A DNA stretch of 59,175 bases from Burkholderiaceae bacterium (GCA_024637395.1 JAGXFG010000025.1:1-59175); one strand, 5' to 3'. Positions 18,052 to 28,546 are shown, counted from the first letter of the stretch. Made by a program: numbers and translations. The notes: generated by a model from the letters alone, not told the origin.

Positions 18052-18702
18052 TTACTTCTTCTCGGGACCCGGCTTGGCGACCGGCTCGAGCGGGGCGGCT
18101 TCGGCCGGCACGACTTCTTCTTCCTCGTCCGCTGCCCCGGCAAGTGCCGGCATGGTGGCAGTGACGATCAGCGGGTTCTCCTTGCCGCGAGGCACCGGCT
18201 TGACTCCCTCCGGGAAGGTCACGTCGCTGAGATGGATGCTGTCGCCAACCTTGATCTCGGAGAGATCGATCGCGATGAACTCGGGCAAGTGGCGCGGCAG
18301 GCAGCTGATCTCGACGTCGACCATCGGATGGTTGATCAGCGCACCTGAGAGCTTCACCGCGGGCGAGAGCTCGGCGTTGAGGAAGTGGAACGGCACGTAG
18401 GTGTGGATCGCCTTGCCGGCCGAAACACGCTGGAAGTCGATATGCCGAATCTGCTGCCTGAACGGATGCCATTGGACGTCGCGCAGCAGTACCCGCTCGG
18501 CGGCACCGTCAAGTTCCATTTCCAGGATCGACGAGTGAAAGGCCTCGACGCGCAGCGCGTGGAACAGCGGGTTGTGGTCGATCTGGATTGATACCGGTTC
18601 ACCTTCGCCGCCGTAAACGATGCCAGGCACCTTGTTTTCGTGACGCAGGCGGCGGCTCGCACCCGTTCCATGCAGTTTTCTCGTGGTGGCAATGAATTTC
18701 AT
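18052..18702 (-). CDS. rplY: 50S ribosomal protein L25/Ctc-type
   Basis: 216 residues from an ATG preceded by AAGGAG. The N-terminal L25 domain (residues 1-95, with VPGIVYGGEGEPVSIQID and LLRDVQWHPFRQQIRHIDF) binds 5S rRNA. The C-terminal TL5-type beta domain runs to about 185 (LPEFIAIDLSEIKVGDSIHL). An acidic, Pro/Ala/Glu-rich tail ends the chain. This is the long Ctc form, as is usual outside the enteric bacteria. It lies between prs and pth in the conserved order. Confidence 0.95.
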   Translation of the reverse strand: MKFIATTRKLHGTGASRRLRHENKVPGIVYGGEGEPVSIQIDHNPLFHALRVEAFHSSILEMELDGAAERVLLRDVQWHPFRQQIRHIDFQRVSAGKAIHTYVPFHFLNAELSPAVKLSGALINHPMVDVEISCLPRHLPEFIAIDLSEIKVGDSIHLSDVTFPEGVKPVPRGKENPLIVTATMPALAGAADEEEEVVPAEAAPLEPVAKPGPEKK

Positions 18703-18759
18703 TGCGTACTCCTTGTAAAACTCCGCGGACCGCGACCAGTCTCTTGGAGATTCCATCAA

Positions 18760-18782
18760 ATCCGGCGCGAGCTGCGCCGGAT
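18760..18782 (-). terminator. Strong hairpin between prs and rplY
   Basis: ATCCGGCGC and GCGCCGGAT form a perfect 9-bp stem around a five-base loop, about 50 bases after the prs stop. Only TTT follows on the minus strand, so it is a weak or partial intrinsic terminator that could lower read-through from prs into rplY. Confidence 0.5.
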
Positions 18783-18832
18783 GCTTGTGCGGCAACGCCT
18801 GGGGCGACGCCGCGTAAAAGGTGTTCAGTGAA

Positions 18833-19783
18833 TCAGTCGACGAAGAGCGACGACACCGAGTCGGCGCGGCTGATTCGGCTGATGGTTTCGGCGAGCAACT
18901 GCGCGCAGCCCACGACCCGGATCTTCTTGGCCGTGCGGGCATCGCGCGGCAGCGGGATCGAATCGGTGACCACCAGCTCGTCAAGATCGGAGTTCTCGAC
19001 GCGGGCCACTGCCCCGCCCGAGAGTACCGGGTGGGTGCAATAGGCCAGCACGCGCTTGGCGCCGTGTTGCTTGAGCGCCGAGGCGCCCTTGACCAGCGTA
19101 TTGGCGGTGTCGACCATGTCGTCCATGATCACGCAGGTGCGCCCTTCGACGTCGCCGATGATGTTCATTACCTCGGCGACGTTGGCCTTGGGCCGGCGTT
19201 TGTCGATGATCGCCAGCTCCGAGTCGAGGCGCTTGGCGATCGCCCTGGCCCGTACCACGCCGCCGACGTCGGGCGAGACCACGATCAGCTTGTCGAGATC
19301 CTGCTTGTGCAGGTCAGCGAGCAGCAGCGGGGTGGCGTAGATGTTGTCGACCGGGATGTCGAAGAAACCCTGGATCTGGTCGGCATGCAGGTCCATGGTC
19401 AGGACCCGGTCGATGCCGGCGATCTGCAGCATGTTGGCCACCACCTTGGCACTGATCGCCACCCGCATCGAACGCACCCGGCGATCCTGGCGGGCGTAGC
19501 CGAAATAGGGCAGGGCGGCCGTGATGCGCAGTGCCGATGCGCGTTTGAGCGCGTCGGCCATGATCATCACTTCCATCAGGTGGTCGTTGGTCGGGGCGCA
19601 GGTCGATTGCAGGATGTAGACGTCGCGGCCGCGGACGTTTTCGAGAATCTCGGCCATTACTTCGCCGTCGGAGAACCGTCCGACCGTGGCGCGGCCCAGC
19701 GTCGTGCCGATATGGTGCGCGACGTCGGCGGCCAGTTGCGGAGTCGCGCTGCCGGCGAATATGATCGGCGCGTCGTCCTTCAT
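18833..19783 (-). CDS. prs: Ribose-phosphate pyrophosphokinase
   Basis: 316 residues from [11 protein letters not shown], which matches the usual length of about 315. It makes PRPP from ribose 5-phosphate and ATP, feeding purine, pyrimidine, NAD and histidine synthesis; the histidine operon is in this same window. Key segments are [56 protein letters not shown], the loop [16 protein letters not shown], and the PRPP-binding [15 protein letters not shown] start at 19819 with GAGG in front is also possible and would add 12 residues. Confidence 0.96.
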   Translation of the reverse strand: MKDDAPIIFAGSATPQLAADVAHHIGTTLGRATVGRFSDGEVMAEILENVRGRDVYILQSTCAPTNDHLMEVMIMADALKRASALRITAALPYFGYARQDRRVRSMRVAISAKVVANMLQIAGIDRVLTMDLHADQIQGFFDIPVDNIYATPLLLADLHKQDLDKLIVVSPDVGGVVRARAIAKRLDSELAIIDKRRPKANVAEVMNIIGDVEGRTCVIMDDMVDTANTLVKGASALKQHGAKRVLAYCTHPVLSGGAVARVENSDLDELVVTDSIPLPRDARTAKKIRVVGCAQLLAETISRISRADSVSSLFVD

Positions 19784-19843
19784 GCTCTCGGTCGCCCGTC
19801 GTCTGTTCAACTGCTGCATGGAAGAACCTCGCCCTGGTGAAGT

Positions 19844-19920
19844 TGGCTGGGGAGGAAGGATTCGAACCTTCGCATGCCGGAATCAAAATCCGGTGCCTTA
19901 ACCAACTTGGCGACTCCCCA
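19844..19920 (-). tRNA. tRNA-Gln (anticodon TTG)
   Basis: 77 bases including an encoded CCA. The acceptor stem TGGGGAG pairs with CTCCCCA, the anticodon arm CCGGA-TTTTGAT-TCCGG shows anticodon TTG, and the T-arm contains GGTTCGAATCC. It lies between ispE and prs, its usual place in betaproteobacteria. Confidence 0.97.
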
Positions 19921-19926
19921 ACTGCC

Positions 19927-20835
19927 CTAGGTCGATGAACGTTGCCGCTCAAAAGCCCAATTCCGAAGCGGGTGGTTGGCAAGCGATCTGACCACGAACA
20001 CCTTGCCGACCCCGAGCGCCGCGATCCGGGCACGAACCGCTTCGCCGCGGCGGCAGTCAGAGACAGGAAGAAACACGCAAGAACCGGAACCGGTCATTCG
20101 CGCGGTGTCGGGGTCTTCGCCGGCTGCGAGCGCCTCGCGACGCAGCGCGGCCAGAGCCGCAGCGACCTCGGGAAACCGTGCGCAAACCACGGGTTCGAGA
20201 TCGTTTCTCCCCTCAGAGACCGCCAAGCCCCGAGAAAGACCCGGAATTTTGATGAGTTTCGTGTCTCGTGTCAATTCAGGGGCGGCGAAAACCTCTGCCG
20301 TAGACACCGCAACGCCCGGGGAAATCAGCACAAAGAACTGTTCCGGCAAGGGCACGGCAACGAGTTCCTCGCCGATCCCGGTGGCGTAGGCGCTGGCGCC
20401 GTGAACAAAGACCGGCACATCGGCGCCGAGCCGCAGGCCGAGGCGCGCCAGGCGCGCGACCGGCCAGCGCAGGTTCCATAGCCGGTTGAGCGCGAGCATG
20501 GTGGTGGCCGCATCGGAACTGCCCCCGCCGAGCCCGCCGCCGACCGGGATGAGCTTGACGATCTCGATGTCGACCCCGAGTGCCGTGCCGGACTCCTGGG
20601 CGAGCAGGCGCGCGGCCCTGACGCTGAGGTCATCGGCGTCGGCGGCCAGCGCGGGGATCGCGCCGCGGCGCACGATCGCCCCGTCGGGACGGACGCCGAA
20701 GTGCATCAGGTCGCACAGGTCGATCAGCTGGAAGACGGTTTCGAGCAGGTGATAGCCGTCGGGACGCCGCCCGGTTACGTGCAGGAAACGGTTGAGCTTG
20801 GCTGGAGCGGGGCAATTGCGCAGTGCCGAAATCAT
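19927..20835 (-). CDS. ispE: 4-diphosphocytidyl-2-C-methyl-D-erythritol kinase
   Basis: 302 residues. A GHMP kinase of the MEP isoprenoid pathway. Motifs seen are CPAPAKLNRFLHVTGRRPDG near residues 8-27, the ATP-binding PVGGGLGGGSSDAATTMLA near 98-116, and the third GHMP motif ARMTGSGSCVFLPV near 255-268. The ATG at 20835 shares one base with the lolB stop (TGATG), so translation is coupled to lolB. tRNA-Gln follows seven bases after its stop codon. Confidence 0.95.
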   Translation of the reverse strand: MISALRNCPAPAKLNRFLHVTGRRPDGYHLLETVFQLIDLCDLMHFGVRPDGAIVRRGAIPALAADADDLSVRAARLLAQESGTALGVDIEIVKLIPVGGGLGGGSSDAATTMLALNRLWNLRWPVARLARLGLRLGADVPVFVHGASAYATGIGEELVAVPLPEQFFVLISPGVAVSTAEVFAAPELTRDTKLIKIPGLSRGLAVSEGRNDLEPVVCARFPEVAAALAALRREALAAGEDPDTARMTGSGSCVFLPVSDCRRGEAVRARIAALGVGKVFVVRSLANHPLRNWAFERQRSST

Positions 20836-21464
20836 CACAATTCCCGGCCGTCGATGATCAGCAACAACGCCAGCGCCGGCAGGCCGGGGCTGGGCGGTTC
20901 GGGCCAGCGCAGCGCGAGGCGGTGCGGGCGCTCGTTGCGCAGCTCTTCGACCCGTACTTGCCAGCCCTCGGTCACGATTGCCGCGGCCTGCGCCGAAGCG
21001 GCGCCGGCGGCCGCTGGCGAGCGCCCGGCAGCTCCCCGAGTATCGGCGCCGAAGTGGCCCTCCAGCCAGTCGGGCAGCAGTGAAACCGGGATGCGCCAGC
21101 CGAACACCTGCTCCAGCAGTTCCTCGGCGCTCGCCGCGGTATAGACCTTGCCGTCAGCGGTCTCGAGACGGGCTCCGCCCGGGCCGCTGTGCGCGATCGC
21201 CATGGTCTGCCCCAGCACGCTGGAGATCTCGATCACCGATCCGCCGCTCACGCGCCGCAGCAGGAACCGTCCCGAAAAGCGCTCCTCACGCGGCGCATCC
21301 CCCGGAGCGGTGCTGGTCGCCGAGAATCGCCCGTACCAGCCGTGGGCCTCGGCGCGCGCGCCGGCGCCCGGCACCGACTCGACGATCTCGGGCGTCGCAC
21401 AGGCCGCAAGTGCCAGTACCAGCACCAGGGCCAGCAACCGCAAGGCGGAGCTGGCTGACTCCAT
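20835..21464 (-). CDS. lolB: Outer-membrane lipoprotein receptor LolB
   Basis: 209 residues. A lipoprotein signal ends in the lipobox LAAC near residue 22. After it come [51 protein letters not shown] and a C-terminal strand. The order and spacing fit LolB, which receives lipoproteins from LolA and inserts them in the outer membrane. An Ala-rich insertion ([14 protein letters not shown]) lies near residues 150-163. The start overlaps the TPR gene stop by one base, so TPR-lolB-ispE form one unit. Confidence 0.88.
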   Translation of the reverse strand: MESASSALRLLALVLVLALAACATPEIVESVPGAGARAEAHGWYGRFSATSTAPGDAPREERFSGRFLLRRVSGGSVIEISSVLGQTMAIAHSGPGGARLETADGKVYTAASAEELLEQVFGWRIPVSLLPDWLEGHFGADTRGAAGRSPAAAGAASAQAAAIVTEGWQVRVEELRNERPHRLALRWPEPPSPGLPALALLLIIDGREL

Positions 21465-23260
21465 CAGGGGGTAGCCCCGAGCCGTTTGAGCGTCTCGCCG
21501 AGGACTGCGTTGTCGGCCTCATCCCTGAGCGCGGCGCGCCATATCGTCTTGGCCTCCTCGATCCGGCCGCTGACCCAGAGGACTTCGCCGAGGTGCGCCG
21601 CAATCTCGGTTTCCGGTGCCGCTTTATAGGCCTTGATCAGGTAGCGCAGCGCGGGCTCGGTCTGGCCGCGACGAAACATCACCCAGCCCATGCTGTCGAG
21701 GATGTGGGCGCTTTCGGGTTGCAGCCGCAGGGCTTCCTCGATGAGTTGCTGGGCCTCGGTGAGCCGCAAGTTGCGGTCGGCCAGGGAGTAGCCGAGGGCG
21801 TTGTAGGCGTTGGCGTTTTTCGGGTCGAGGGCAATCAGGTGGCGCAGGCTCTGCTCCATCTTGTCCATGCGATCGATTCGCTCTGCCGCCATTGCCTGGG
21901 CGTAGAGCAGGTCGTGATCGCCGGGGTACTTCGGCACCGCATCGTCGAGGACCTTGAAGGCCTCATCGTCCTGTCCCAGATCGCGCAGGATCCCGGACTC
22001 GATCGAGAGCAGCCGGATCCGTTCGGCGGTGGTGGTGGTCGTGACTGCGTGGAGCATTTCCCGGGCTTCGGTGAGCCGGCCCATCTTGGCGGTCAACGTC
22101 GCCCGCCGCGCCAGGGCCGGGAGGTATTGATCGCCGGGCTGGACCTGCTCGTACCAGCGCAATGCCTCCTGGGGGTCTTCCTGGTCCTCGGCGATCACCC
22201 CGAGCATGAGCCGCGCCGGATCCGGATTGCGAATCTGCACCGGCAGTTCGAGATATTTCTTGAGCAGTCGCTCGGCCCGGTCGAGATCCTTGTTGCGATA
22301 GGAAAACTGGGCAACGGTCAGCAACATGCGCGGATTGTCGGGATCGAGCTTCAGCGCGCGCTCGAACTCGTCGCGGGCCCGCGCCAACTGGTTGTCAGCC
22401 GCCAGGGTCTGGGCATGAACGAAGCGCAGTTCGGCATCGTCGGGATGTGTTTCGATGAAATCGGCCAGCCGTCGACGGGCACGCTCGGCCCCTTCCTTGC
22501 CGGGAGTCGAGTAGGCCAGCGTGGCGAGCAGGGTGCTGCGATCGTCGGGGCGCATCTCCAACGCTTCGGTCGTTTCCTTCTCCGCGAGCGCGTGGTTGCC
22601 GGCGGCGTGCGCCACGGCGGCGATCGTCAGTTTGGCTTCGGCAAGCTTGAGATCCGGCTCCGCGAGGCGCTGGATCATCGCGAGGGCGGCACCCGGGTCG
22701 CGCACTCCCGGCAAGGTGCGCCGCAACTGGATATAGAACTCGTCGAGCGAACCTGCGGCGCGTGCCTGGGCCAGCCGGCTGGCGAGCAAAGGCTCCGCCT
22801 CCGGGATTTGGCCTTCAATCAGCAGCAAGGTCTCGAAGGCCCGCGCCGCCTGCTCCGACTCCGGCGATATCTCGTGCCAGAGGCGGGCTGCATCGAGCGC
22901 CGTCGGAGCCCGTGCCGCGATCCCCAGTTCAGCGGCGCGGCGCGCAAAGCGCGGATCCCTGGTTTCTCGGGCCAGGCCCAGATAGGTGAGAGCGGCGCTG
23001 CCGATCTCGCCGCGCTGCACTGCGATCTCCGAGGCGAGCACCCGGAACAGCAGTTGCGGGGTCAACTCGACCTCGGGCAGCACCTCGGCCGGGTCGGATT
23101 TGCGGGCCGGATTGTGCGGATTGATCTGTGCCGGCGCCTCGGCGATCATGACCGGCGGCTGCGGCCCACCGGCTGCCCAGGTGCTCGTGCAAGCCAGCCC
23201 GGCGAGGGCGATAATGACCCCCCGCAGCGCGGACAGGGTGGAGAATTCAGAGTTTTTCAT
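21464..23260 (-). CDS. TPR-repeat periplasmic protein
   Basis: 598 residues with a signal peptide that probably ends at TWA (residue 29). The rest is a series of tetratricopeptide repeats. Examples are [39 protein letters not shown] and [19 protein letters not shown] near the C-terminus. TPR proteins are scaffolds; this one is commonly found upstream of lolB in betaproteobacteria and may help outer-membrane or lipoprotein assembly, which is an inference from position. It starts 45 bases from the divergent mutM. Confidence 0.88.
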   Translation of the reverse strand: MKNSEFSTLSALRGVIIALAGLACTSTWAAGGPQPPVMIAEAPAQINPHNPARKSDPAEVLPEVELTPQLLFRVLASEIAVQRGEIGSAALTYLGLARETRDPRFARRAAELGIAARAPTALDAARLWHEISPESEQAARAFETLLLIEGQIPEAEPLLASRLAQARAAGSLDEFYIQLRRTLPGVRDPGAALAMIQRLAEPDLKLAEAKLTIAAVAHAAGNHALAEKETTEALEMRPDDRSTLLATLAYSTPGKEGAERARRRLADFIETHPDDAELRFVHAQTLAADNQLARARDEFERALKLDPDNPRMLLTVAQFSYRNKDLDRAERLLKKYLELPVQIRNPDPARLMLGVIAEDQEDPQEALRWYEQVQPGDQYLPALARRATLTAKMGRLTEAREMLHAVTTTTTAERIRLLSIESGILRDLGQDDEAFKVLDDAVPKYPGDHDLLYAQAMAAERIDRMDKMEQSLRHLIALDPKNANAYNALGYSLADRNLRLTEAQQLIEEALRLQPESAHILDSMGWVMFRRGQTEPALRYLIKAYKAAPETEIAAHLGEVLWVSGRIEEAKTIWRAALRDEADNAVLGETLKRLGATP

Positions 23261-23305
23261 GCGACGATGTTAGGTGTTATCGAAACCTGCTTCAAGGAAA
23301 CCACG

Positions 23306-24151
23306 TTGCCAGAGCTGCCCGAAGTCGAAGTCGTCCGTCGTGGCCTCGAGTCCCGGATCGTCGGACAGCGCCTGCTTCACGTTATTGTGCGCGCACCGCG
23401 CCTGCGCTTCCCGCTGGACAGCGATCTCGAGCTTCGCCTGGCCGGCGCGCGGCTGGTCGGCGTGAGCCGCCGCAGCAAGTATCTGCTGCTCGATTTCGCG
23501 CGCCAGTCGGCTGGGGGCGATCAGTCGGGGACGCTGCTGGTGCACCTGGGCATGTCCGGAACCCTGCGCTTCGAGCCTGCTGCACCGCCGCCGGGTCGTC
23601 ATGACCATGTCGACCTGATCTTTGAACAAGGCACGCTGCGCTATCGCGACCCGCGGCGCTTCGGGGCGGTACTCTGGCACCCTGCCGATGAAGGTCCGAT
23701 TGCCGATCACCCGCTCTTTGCCAAGCTCGGCGTCGAGCCACTGTCGTCGTCGTTCGATGGCGCCGCCCTGTACGCCGCGACCCGCGGCCGGAAAGTGGCG
23801 ATCAAGCAGTTCCTGCTCGCTGGTGCCGGAGTGGTCGGGGTCGGCAATATTTACGCCAGCGAGAGCCTGTTCCGGTCCGGCATCCGGCCGACGGTGGCGG
23901 CCGGGCGCCTGAGCCTGGAGCGCTGCAACCGGCTGGCCGAGGCGATCCGCGCCACCCTCACGGAGTCGATCGCCCACGGGGGAACGACGCTGCGCGACTT
24001 TTTCGGCAGCGATGGCCAGGGCGGGTACTTCCAGAACGAGTGCCTGGTCTACGGCCGCGACGGCCAGCCGTGCCGTAATTGCGGTGCGCCGATCAGCATG
24101 ATCCGCCAGCAACAGCGCGCCACCTACTACTGCCCGCGCTGCCAGCGCTGA
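23306..24151 (+). CDS. mutM: Formamidopyrimidine-DNA glycosylase
   Basis: 281 residues. Starts at a TTG with AAGGAA in front; processing leaves the catalytic Pro at the N-terminus ([14 protein letters not shown]). It removes oxidised purines such as 8-oxoguanine and cuts the abasic site. [40 protein letters not shown] and the C-terminal zinc finger with CRNCG and YYCPRCQ are all present. The frame is open for another 2.3 kb upstream, but that part is antisense to lolB and the TPR gene and is not the protein. Confidence 0.96.
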   Translation: MPELPEVEVVRRGLESRIVGQRLLHVIVRAPRLRFPLDSDLELRLAGARLVGVSRRSKYLLLDFARQSAGGDQSGTLLVHLGMSGTLRFEPAAPPPGRHDHVDLIFEQGTLRYRDPRRFGAVLWHPADEGPIADHPLFAKLGVEPLSSSFDGAALYAATRGRKVAIKQFLLAGAGVVGVGNIYASESLFRSGIRPTVAAGRLSLERCNRLAEAIRATLTESIAHGGTTLRDFFGSDGQGGYFQNECLVYGRDGQPCRNCGAPISMIRQQQRATYYCPRCQR

Positions 24152-24193
24152 CTCCGTAACGACCGTCTGGCGCCCCTGATCGTCCGGACGGCG

Positions 24194-24229
24194 GCCGGCG
24201 GCGTCGGAGCCCCGCCTGCAGCCGCCGGC
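24194..24229. terminator. GC-rich hairpin after mutM
   Basis: GCCGGCGGC and GCCGCCGGC form a perfect 9-bp stem with an 18-base loop between mutM and the dynamin-like gene. There is no T-run, so a role as terminator is only possible. Confidence 0.3.
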
Positions 24230-24282
24230 GCCCGCGACCCCTGTGCTAGAGTCTTTCGACTCGATACTGGCAGGCACTGGCA

Positions 24283-26205
24283 ATGGCGGTTCTGGGCGAA
24301 CGCATCGCGAGTTATGGCGACTGGCGTCGCGACCTGGTCGCGGCCCTGCGGGGCTATGTCGAGCGCGTTGCCGATCTGGAGCCGGGCGAATCTGCCGTTC
24401 GCACCAGGGTCGGCGAACTCATCGAACGCCTCGCGACCGAGCGGGTGTCGATCGCGCTGGTGGCCGAGTTCTCCCGCGGCAAGTCGGAGTTGATCAACGC
24501 GCTGTTCTTTCCCGAGAGCAAGGATCGGATCGTGGCATCGAGCGCGGGCCGCACCACGATGTGTCCTACCGAAATCGGCTACGACTCTGCCCGCGCCGCT
24601 TCGATCAGGCTGCTGCCCATCGAGACCCGCGCGCGCGCCGAATCGCTGCGCGAATTGCGCGATTGCCCGGAAATGTGGGAAGAGTTCGCCATCCCCGAGG
24701 GCGATCCCGCGCGGCTGCGGGCGGCTTTCGCGATGGTCCAGCAGACCCGCCTGCTGGGTCGCCGGCAGGCGGCGGCGCTTGGTCTGGGCGGCGAAGACGA
24801 AGATGACGATTTCATCGAGGTCCCGCGCTGGCGCCACGCAATCGTCAATTTCCACCACCCGGTGCTGGCCCAGGGCCTGGTGCTGATCGATACCCCGGGC
24901 CTGAATGCGATTGGCGCCGAGCCCGAGCTGACGCTGCGGCTGATCCCGGAATCGGACGCGGTGGTGTTCGTGCTCGCCGCCGACACCGGTGTCACGGTCT
25001 CGGATCTCGAGGTCTGGCGCCGTTTCATCAGCGTTCACCACGGGATGGGACGGTTCGTGGTGCTCAACAAGATCGACGGCCTGTGGGATGACCTGCGCAC
25101 CGAAAGCGAGATCAACGCCGAGATCGCGCGCCAGGCGCAAGACGTGGCTGCGGTGCTCGGAATTGAACCCGAGCGGGTGTTCCCGGTCTCTGCGCAGAAA
25201 GGCCTGCTGGCGCGCATCCAGGGTGATGCGCAGCTGCTGGCCCGCAGCCGGATCAAGCTCCTCGAGGATGCGCTGGCATCCGAGCTTGTCGGCCGCCAGC
25301 AGGAGATCATCGCCAACAAGATATTGCGCGAGTTCGAGGCAGTGGTGACGGCGCAGCGCACAGTGCTGGCAGCGCGTCGCCGCGGCGCTGTCGAGCAGGC
25401 TGCGGAACTGGAAGGCCTGCGCGGGCGCAATGTCGGGCGGGTGCAGTACTTGCGCGCGCGGATCCAGGGCGAACGCGGCGAGTTCGAGCGCAGCCTGCGC
25501 CGACTCCACGGTGTGCGCGCGGCGTGCTCGCGGCACGCCCGTGCCGCCCTAGAGAGTCTCGGCAGCAAGCGTTTCCAGGGAGCTGCCGAAGCGGCGCGGG
25601 CCGAGGTCAGCGCCAGCCATTTCTTGCCCGGGTTGCGCGCGGCGTCGATGACCCTGTTCGCTAAATTGCGCGAGGATCTGGCAGCGGCGGACGGCATCGC
25701 CACCGAAATCGGCACGTTGATGGGCGCGATGTACCGCGATTTCAGCCAGGAACACGGAATTGCGCTGGGACTGCCGGTGCTGATTTCACTGCGCCGCCAT
25801 CGCGACGAGCTCGACCGGATCGAAAAAGTGCACCTGCGGCATCTGTCTGCGCTCTGGCTGGTCAGCTTCGGCCGCCGGGAACTGATGCAGCGCTTCTTCG
25901 AGACTGTCCTGAATCAGGCCGGGGAAGTGCGCAGCAGCGCCGGTCGCGAGTTTCAGTCCTGGCTCAGAGCCGTCCTCGGGCCGATCGAGGCTCACGTCCG
26001 TGAACATCAGTCGCAGCTGCGGCGCCGTCTCGAGGCTATCGACCGGGTGGTCGAGGCCGCCGACAGCCTCGAAGAGCGGATCGCGGAGATCGTCCAGCTG
26101 CGTCTCGCGGTCGAGCAGCGCATCGAGTTCGCCGATCAGCTGGCGGCCCCGGTGCGCAAGCTGCTCAGGGATCTCGCGGCCGCGGTTGAAGTCGAAACGG
26201 CGTGA
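24283..26205 (+). CDS. Dynamin-like GTPase
   Basis: 640 residues. The GTPase part shows G1 as AEFSRGKSELINALF (residues about 61-75), G2 probably at the TTMCPTE segment, G3 as LIDTPGLNAIG near 204-214 and G4 as NKIDGLWDD near 261-269. After about 340 the chain is helical and rich in Arg, Glu and Ala, as expected for a dynamin stalk (QQEIIANKILREFEAVV, EERIAEIVQLRLAVEQRIEF). A short hydrophobic stretch (IALGLPVLISL) lies near 490-500 and could be a membrane paddle. The first Gly of the P-loop is Ala. The role is unknown; bacterial dynamins remodel or protect membranes. It converges on rapZ. Confidence 0.8.
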   Translation: MAVLGERIASYGDWRRDLVAALRGYVERVADLEPGESAVRTRVGELIERLATERVSIALVAEFSRGKSELINALFFPESKDRIVASSAGRTTMCPTEIGYDSARAASIRLLPIETRARAESLRELRDCPEMWEEFAIPEGDPARLRAAFAMVQQTRLLGRRQAAALGLGGEDEDDDFIEVPRWRHAIVNFHHPVLAQGLVLIDTPGLNAIGAEPELTLRLIPESDAVVFVLAADTGVTVSDLEVWRRFISVHHGMGRFVVLNKIDGLWDDLRTESEINAEIARQAQDVAAVLGIEPERVFPVSAQKGLLARIQGDAQLLARSRIKLLEDALASELVGRQQEIIANKILREFEAVVTAQRTVLAARRRGAVEQAAELEGLRGRNVGRVQYLRARIQGERGEFERSLRRLHGVRAACSRHARAALESLGSKRFQGAAEAARAEVSASHFLPGLRAASMTLFAKLREDLAAADGIATEIGTLMGAMYRDFSQEHGIALGLPVLISLRRHRDELDRIEKVHLRHLSALWLVSFGRRELMQRFFETVLNQAGEVRSSAGREFQSWLRAVLGPIEAHVREHQSQLRRRLEAIDRVVEAADSLEERIAEIVQLRLAVEQRIEFADQLAAPVRKLLRDLAAAVEVETA

Positions 26206-26222
26206 GCCGGAGTGTGCCGGTC

Positions 26223-27095
26223 TTAGCCGGCCTTGTTGGTCAGGGCCGGTGTCCGATGCCTGACCAGCACCCGCTCGGTGACCCCGAAACGTTTCGCCAG
26301 TTCCTCGACGCAATAGACCGAGCGATGCCGCCCGCCGGTACAGCCGATCGCGACGCTGAGATAGCTGCGATTCTCTTCCAGGTAATGCGGCATCCAGGCG
26401 ACCAGGAAGCCGGCAATGTCGTCGATGAAGCGCGCCACCCGGGGAATCGCAGCGAGGTACGCGATGACCGCCGGATCCCGACCGTCGCGCTCGCGCAGTT
26501 CTGCCACGTAATGGGGATTGGGCAGGCAGCGGGCGTCAAATACCAGGTCAGCGTCCAGTGGTACCCCATGTTTATAGGGGAATGACTGGAACAGCACCAC
26601 CAGCGGCGTGCGCACCATCCCGGCGATGTCCCTGATCCAGGTGCGCAGCGCATTGGGATGAAGGTCGGTGGTATCGATTCTCACCCCGAAGCCTTCGAGT
26701 ACCGACATCATTTCGCGTTCGCGTTCGATCGACTCGGTCAGGGTCGGGGTGGTGCCGTCTGAATTGAGTTGCAGCGATAGCGGGTGGCGGCGTCGGGTTT
26801 CCGAATAGCGCTGCACCAAGGTTTCGGTGCGCGCGTCGAGAAAGGCGAGGCGCACGTCGTGGCCCTTGGCAGTGAGACGCTGGATCGCCTCGCCCAGTTC
26901 ATTGACCGATGCCCCGCCGCGGGCGTCAATCGAGACGGCAACGCGGTCATGGCCCCGGTTGGTCAGGGAATCGATGACTTCGAAAAGGAACGACACCGGC
27001 AGGTTGTCGATGCACAGGAAACCGTCGTCCTCGAGCACCTTGGTGGCGACCGATTTTCCGGATCCGGAAATGCCGGTAATCAGGACGACGCGCAT
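26223..27095 (-). CDS. rapZ: RNase adapter protein RapZ
   Basis: 290 residues. The Walker A motif is GISGSGKS near residues 8-15, and CIDNLPVSFLFEVID and VSIDARGG follow. The C-terminal RNA-binding half contains RTPLVVLFQSFPYKHGVP, DARCLPNPHYVAELRERDGR and IGCTGGRHRSVYCVEELA. In enterobacteria RapZ directs RNase E to the sRNA GlmZ; in betaproteobacteria its targets are less clear. It ends the ptsN-hprK-rapZ run and converges on the dynamin-like gene with a 17-base gap. Confidence 0.96.
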   Translation of the reverse strand: MRVVLITGISGSGKSVATKVLEDDGFLCIDNLPVSFLFEVIDSLTNRGHDRVAVSIDARGGASVNELGEAIQRLTAKGHDVRLAFLDARTETLVQRYSETRRRHPLSLQLNSDGTTPTLTESIEREREMMSVLEGFGVRIDTTDLHPNALRTWIRDIAGMVRTPLVVLFQSFPYKHGVPLDADLVFDARCLPNPHYVAELRERDGRDPAVIAYLAAIPRVARFIDDIAGFLVAWMPHYLEENRSYLSVAIGCTGGRHRSVYCVEELAKRFGVTERVLVRHRTPALTNKAG

Positions 27096-27117
27096 ATGGA
27101 TTCGACTGCCCCCTGGG

Positions 27118-28068
27118 CTAGATTCCTTCGTCTTCGATCATCTGGCGCTGGCGCGCGATGAACTCGCGGGTGGTATCGAGCCCGCGCAGCTGCAGGATCG
27201 TGCTCCGCACCGCGGCTTCGGTCAACACCGCCAGGTTGCGGCCCGCCGCCACTGGCACCACTACCTTGCGGATCTGCACCCCCAGCACATCCTGGGTCAA
27301 CGCCTCCAGCGGCAGACGCTGATGCTCGCTCTCCATCGTGCTGCGCCGGATCAGGTCGATAATCAGTTTTAGCGGAGTCTTGCGGCGCACCGCGGTCTCG
27401 CCGAAGATCGCCCGGATGTCGAGCAGGCCCAGGCCGCGCACTTCGAGCAGATTCTGCAGCAGCGGCGGGCAGCGCCCTTCGATCGAATTGGGCCCGACCC
27501 GGCTCAGTTCGACGACATCGTCGGCGACCAGGCCGTGGCCCCTGCTGATCAGCTCGAGTGCCAGTTCGCTTTTGCCCAGGCCGGACTCGCCCGAGATCAG
27601 CACTCCCATCCCGAGGACGTCGAGCATCACCCCGTGCATCGAGGTGTGGGCCGCTGAAGCCTTGCGGAGGTGCGCGAACAGGACGTCGATTACCCGGGCA
27701 GCGTTGGCGCGGGCACTTATGACTGGCAGCTGACGGCGCCGCGCCTCAACCAGGAATTGTTCCGGGGCAGCAAGTTCGTCAGCCAGGATGACCGCTGGCG
27801 GCGATGCATCCATCAGGTCGCGCAGGATAGAAAGCCGGCGCTGGTCGTCAACGCGCTCGAAGAACTTCAGTTCCGCCGCGCCGAGCACGTGAATCCGCGC
27901 CGGGTGGATCAGGTTCAGATAGCCGACCAGATCGGCCGCCTCCGCCGAGCCGACGCCAACCGAGCGCTCGGCGTGCTCTTCATTGGCGACCCAGGTCAGT
28001 CCCAGCGAGTCGCGATAGGCCTTAAACAGGCTGGCAACCGTAACGCCGATGTTGCCCGCGTATGCCAT
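27118..28068 (-). CDS. hprK: HPr kinase/phosphorylase
   Basis: 316 residues. The N-terminal domain (1-130) is followed by the kinase domain with Walker [16 protein letters not shown] near residues 155-169. The capping-loop region [11 protein letters not shown] and the HprK signature [20 protein letters not shown] come next. It phosphorylates HPr on serine and removes the phosphate, linking carbon status to the PTS. The ATG at 28068 starts eight bases after the ptsN stop; an in-frame start at 28119 would overlap ptsN. HprK beside ptsN and rapZ is typical of betaproteobacteria. Confidence 0.95.
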   Translation of the reverse strand: MAYAGNIGVTVASLFKAYRDSLGLTWVANEEHAERSVGVGSAEAADLVGYLNLIHPARIHVLGAAELKFFERVDDQRRLSILRDLMDASPPAVILADELAAPEQFLVEARRRQLPVISARANAARVIDVLFAHLRKASAAHTSMHGVMLDVLGMGVLISGESGLGKSELALELISRGHGLVADDVVELSRVGPNSIEGRCPPLLQNLLEVRGLGLLDIRAIFGETAVRRKTPLKLIIDLIRRSTMESEHQRLPLEALTQDVLGVQIRKVVVPVAAGRNLAVLTEAAVRSTILQLRGLDTTREFIARQRQMIEDEGI

Positions 28069-28075
28069 CAGGGCT

Positions 28076-28546
28076 TCAGGCGGCTGGCCGGTAAGGGGCC
28101 CAGCTGGCGAGCGCGCCATGGATTTGCGCCGGATCGGGCTGATTCATCAGCGTTTCCCGCAGTTCCGGGTCCGAGAGCAGTTCGGCGAGTTCGGAGAGGA
28201 TTTCCAGGTGTTCCTCGTTGGCGCTTTCCGGCACCAGCAGGAAGACCAGCAGGCGCACCGGTTGGCCATCGGGCGCGTCGAAGCCGACCGGTTCGGCGAG
28301 CCTGACTACGGCGCCGACCGCTTCGCGCAGGCCCTTGATCCGACCGTGGGGGATGGCAACGCCTTCACCCAGTCCGGTCGAGCCGAGCCGTTCGCGGGCA
28401 AACAGCGAGTCAAACACCTTGCCGCGTTCGATACCGTGGTTGTTCTCGAAGAGCAGTCCGGCCTGCTCAAAAAGACGCTTTTTGCTCGTGACCGACAAAT
28501 CAACCACAACGTCGGCCGGTGTCAGGAGCTTGGAAATTCGATTCAT
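28076..28546 (-). CDS. ptsN: Nitrogen PTS enzyme EIIA(Ntr)
   Basis: 156 residues from [17 protein letters not shown]; an in-frame upstream start would add 18 unlikely residues. The phosphorylated histidine lies in [13 protein letters not shown] near residue 70. [25 protein letters not shown] near the end is typical of the PTS EIIA type-2 fold, whose members regulate potassium uptake and stress responses rather than import sugar. It stands between hpf and hprK. Confidence 0.95.
   Translation of the reverse strand: MNRISKLLTPADVVVDLSVTSKKRLFEQAGLLFENNHGIERGKVFDSLFARERLGSTGLGEGVAIPHGRIKGLREAVGAVVRLAEPVGFDAPDGQPVRLLVFLLVPESANEEHLEILSELAELLSDPELRETLMNQPDPAQIHGALASWAPYRPAA

Noticed and set aside
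20978-24151. A 1057-codon open frame on the plus strand
   Set aside because: Only its last 282 codons are mutM. The rest is antisense to lolB and the TPR gene and has the composition of a GC-rich shadow frame.
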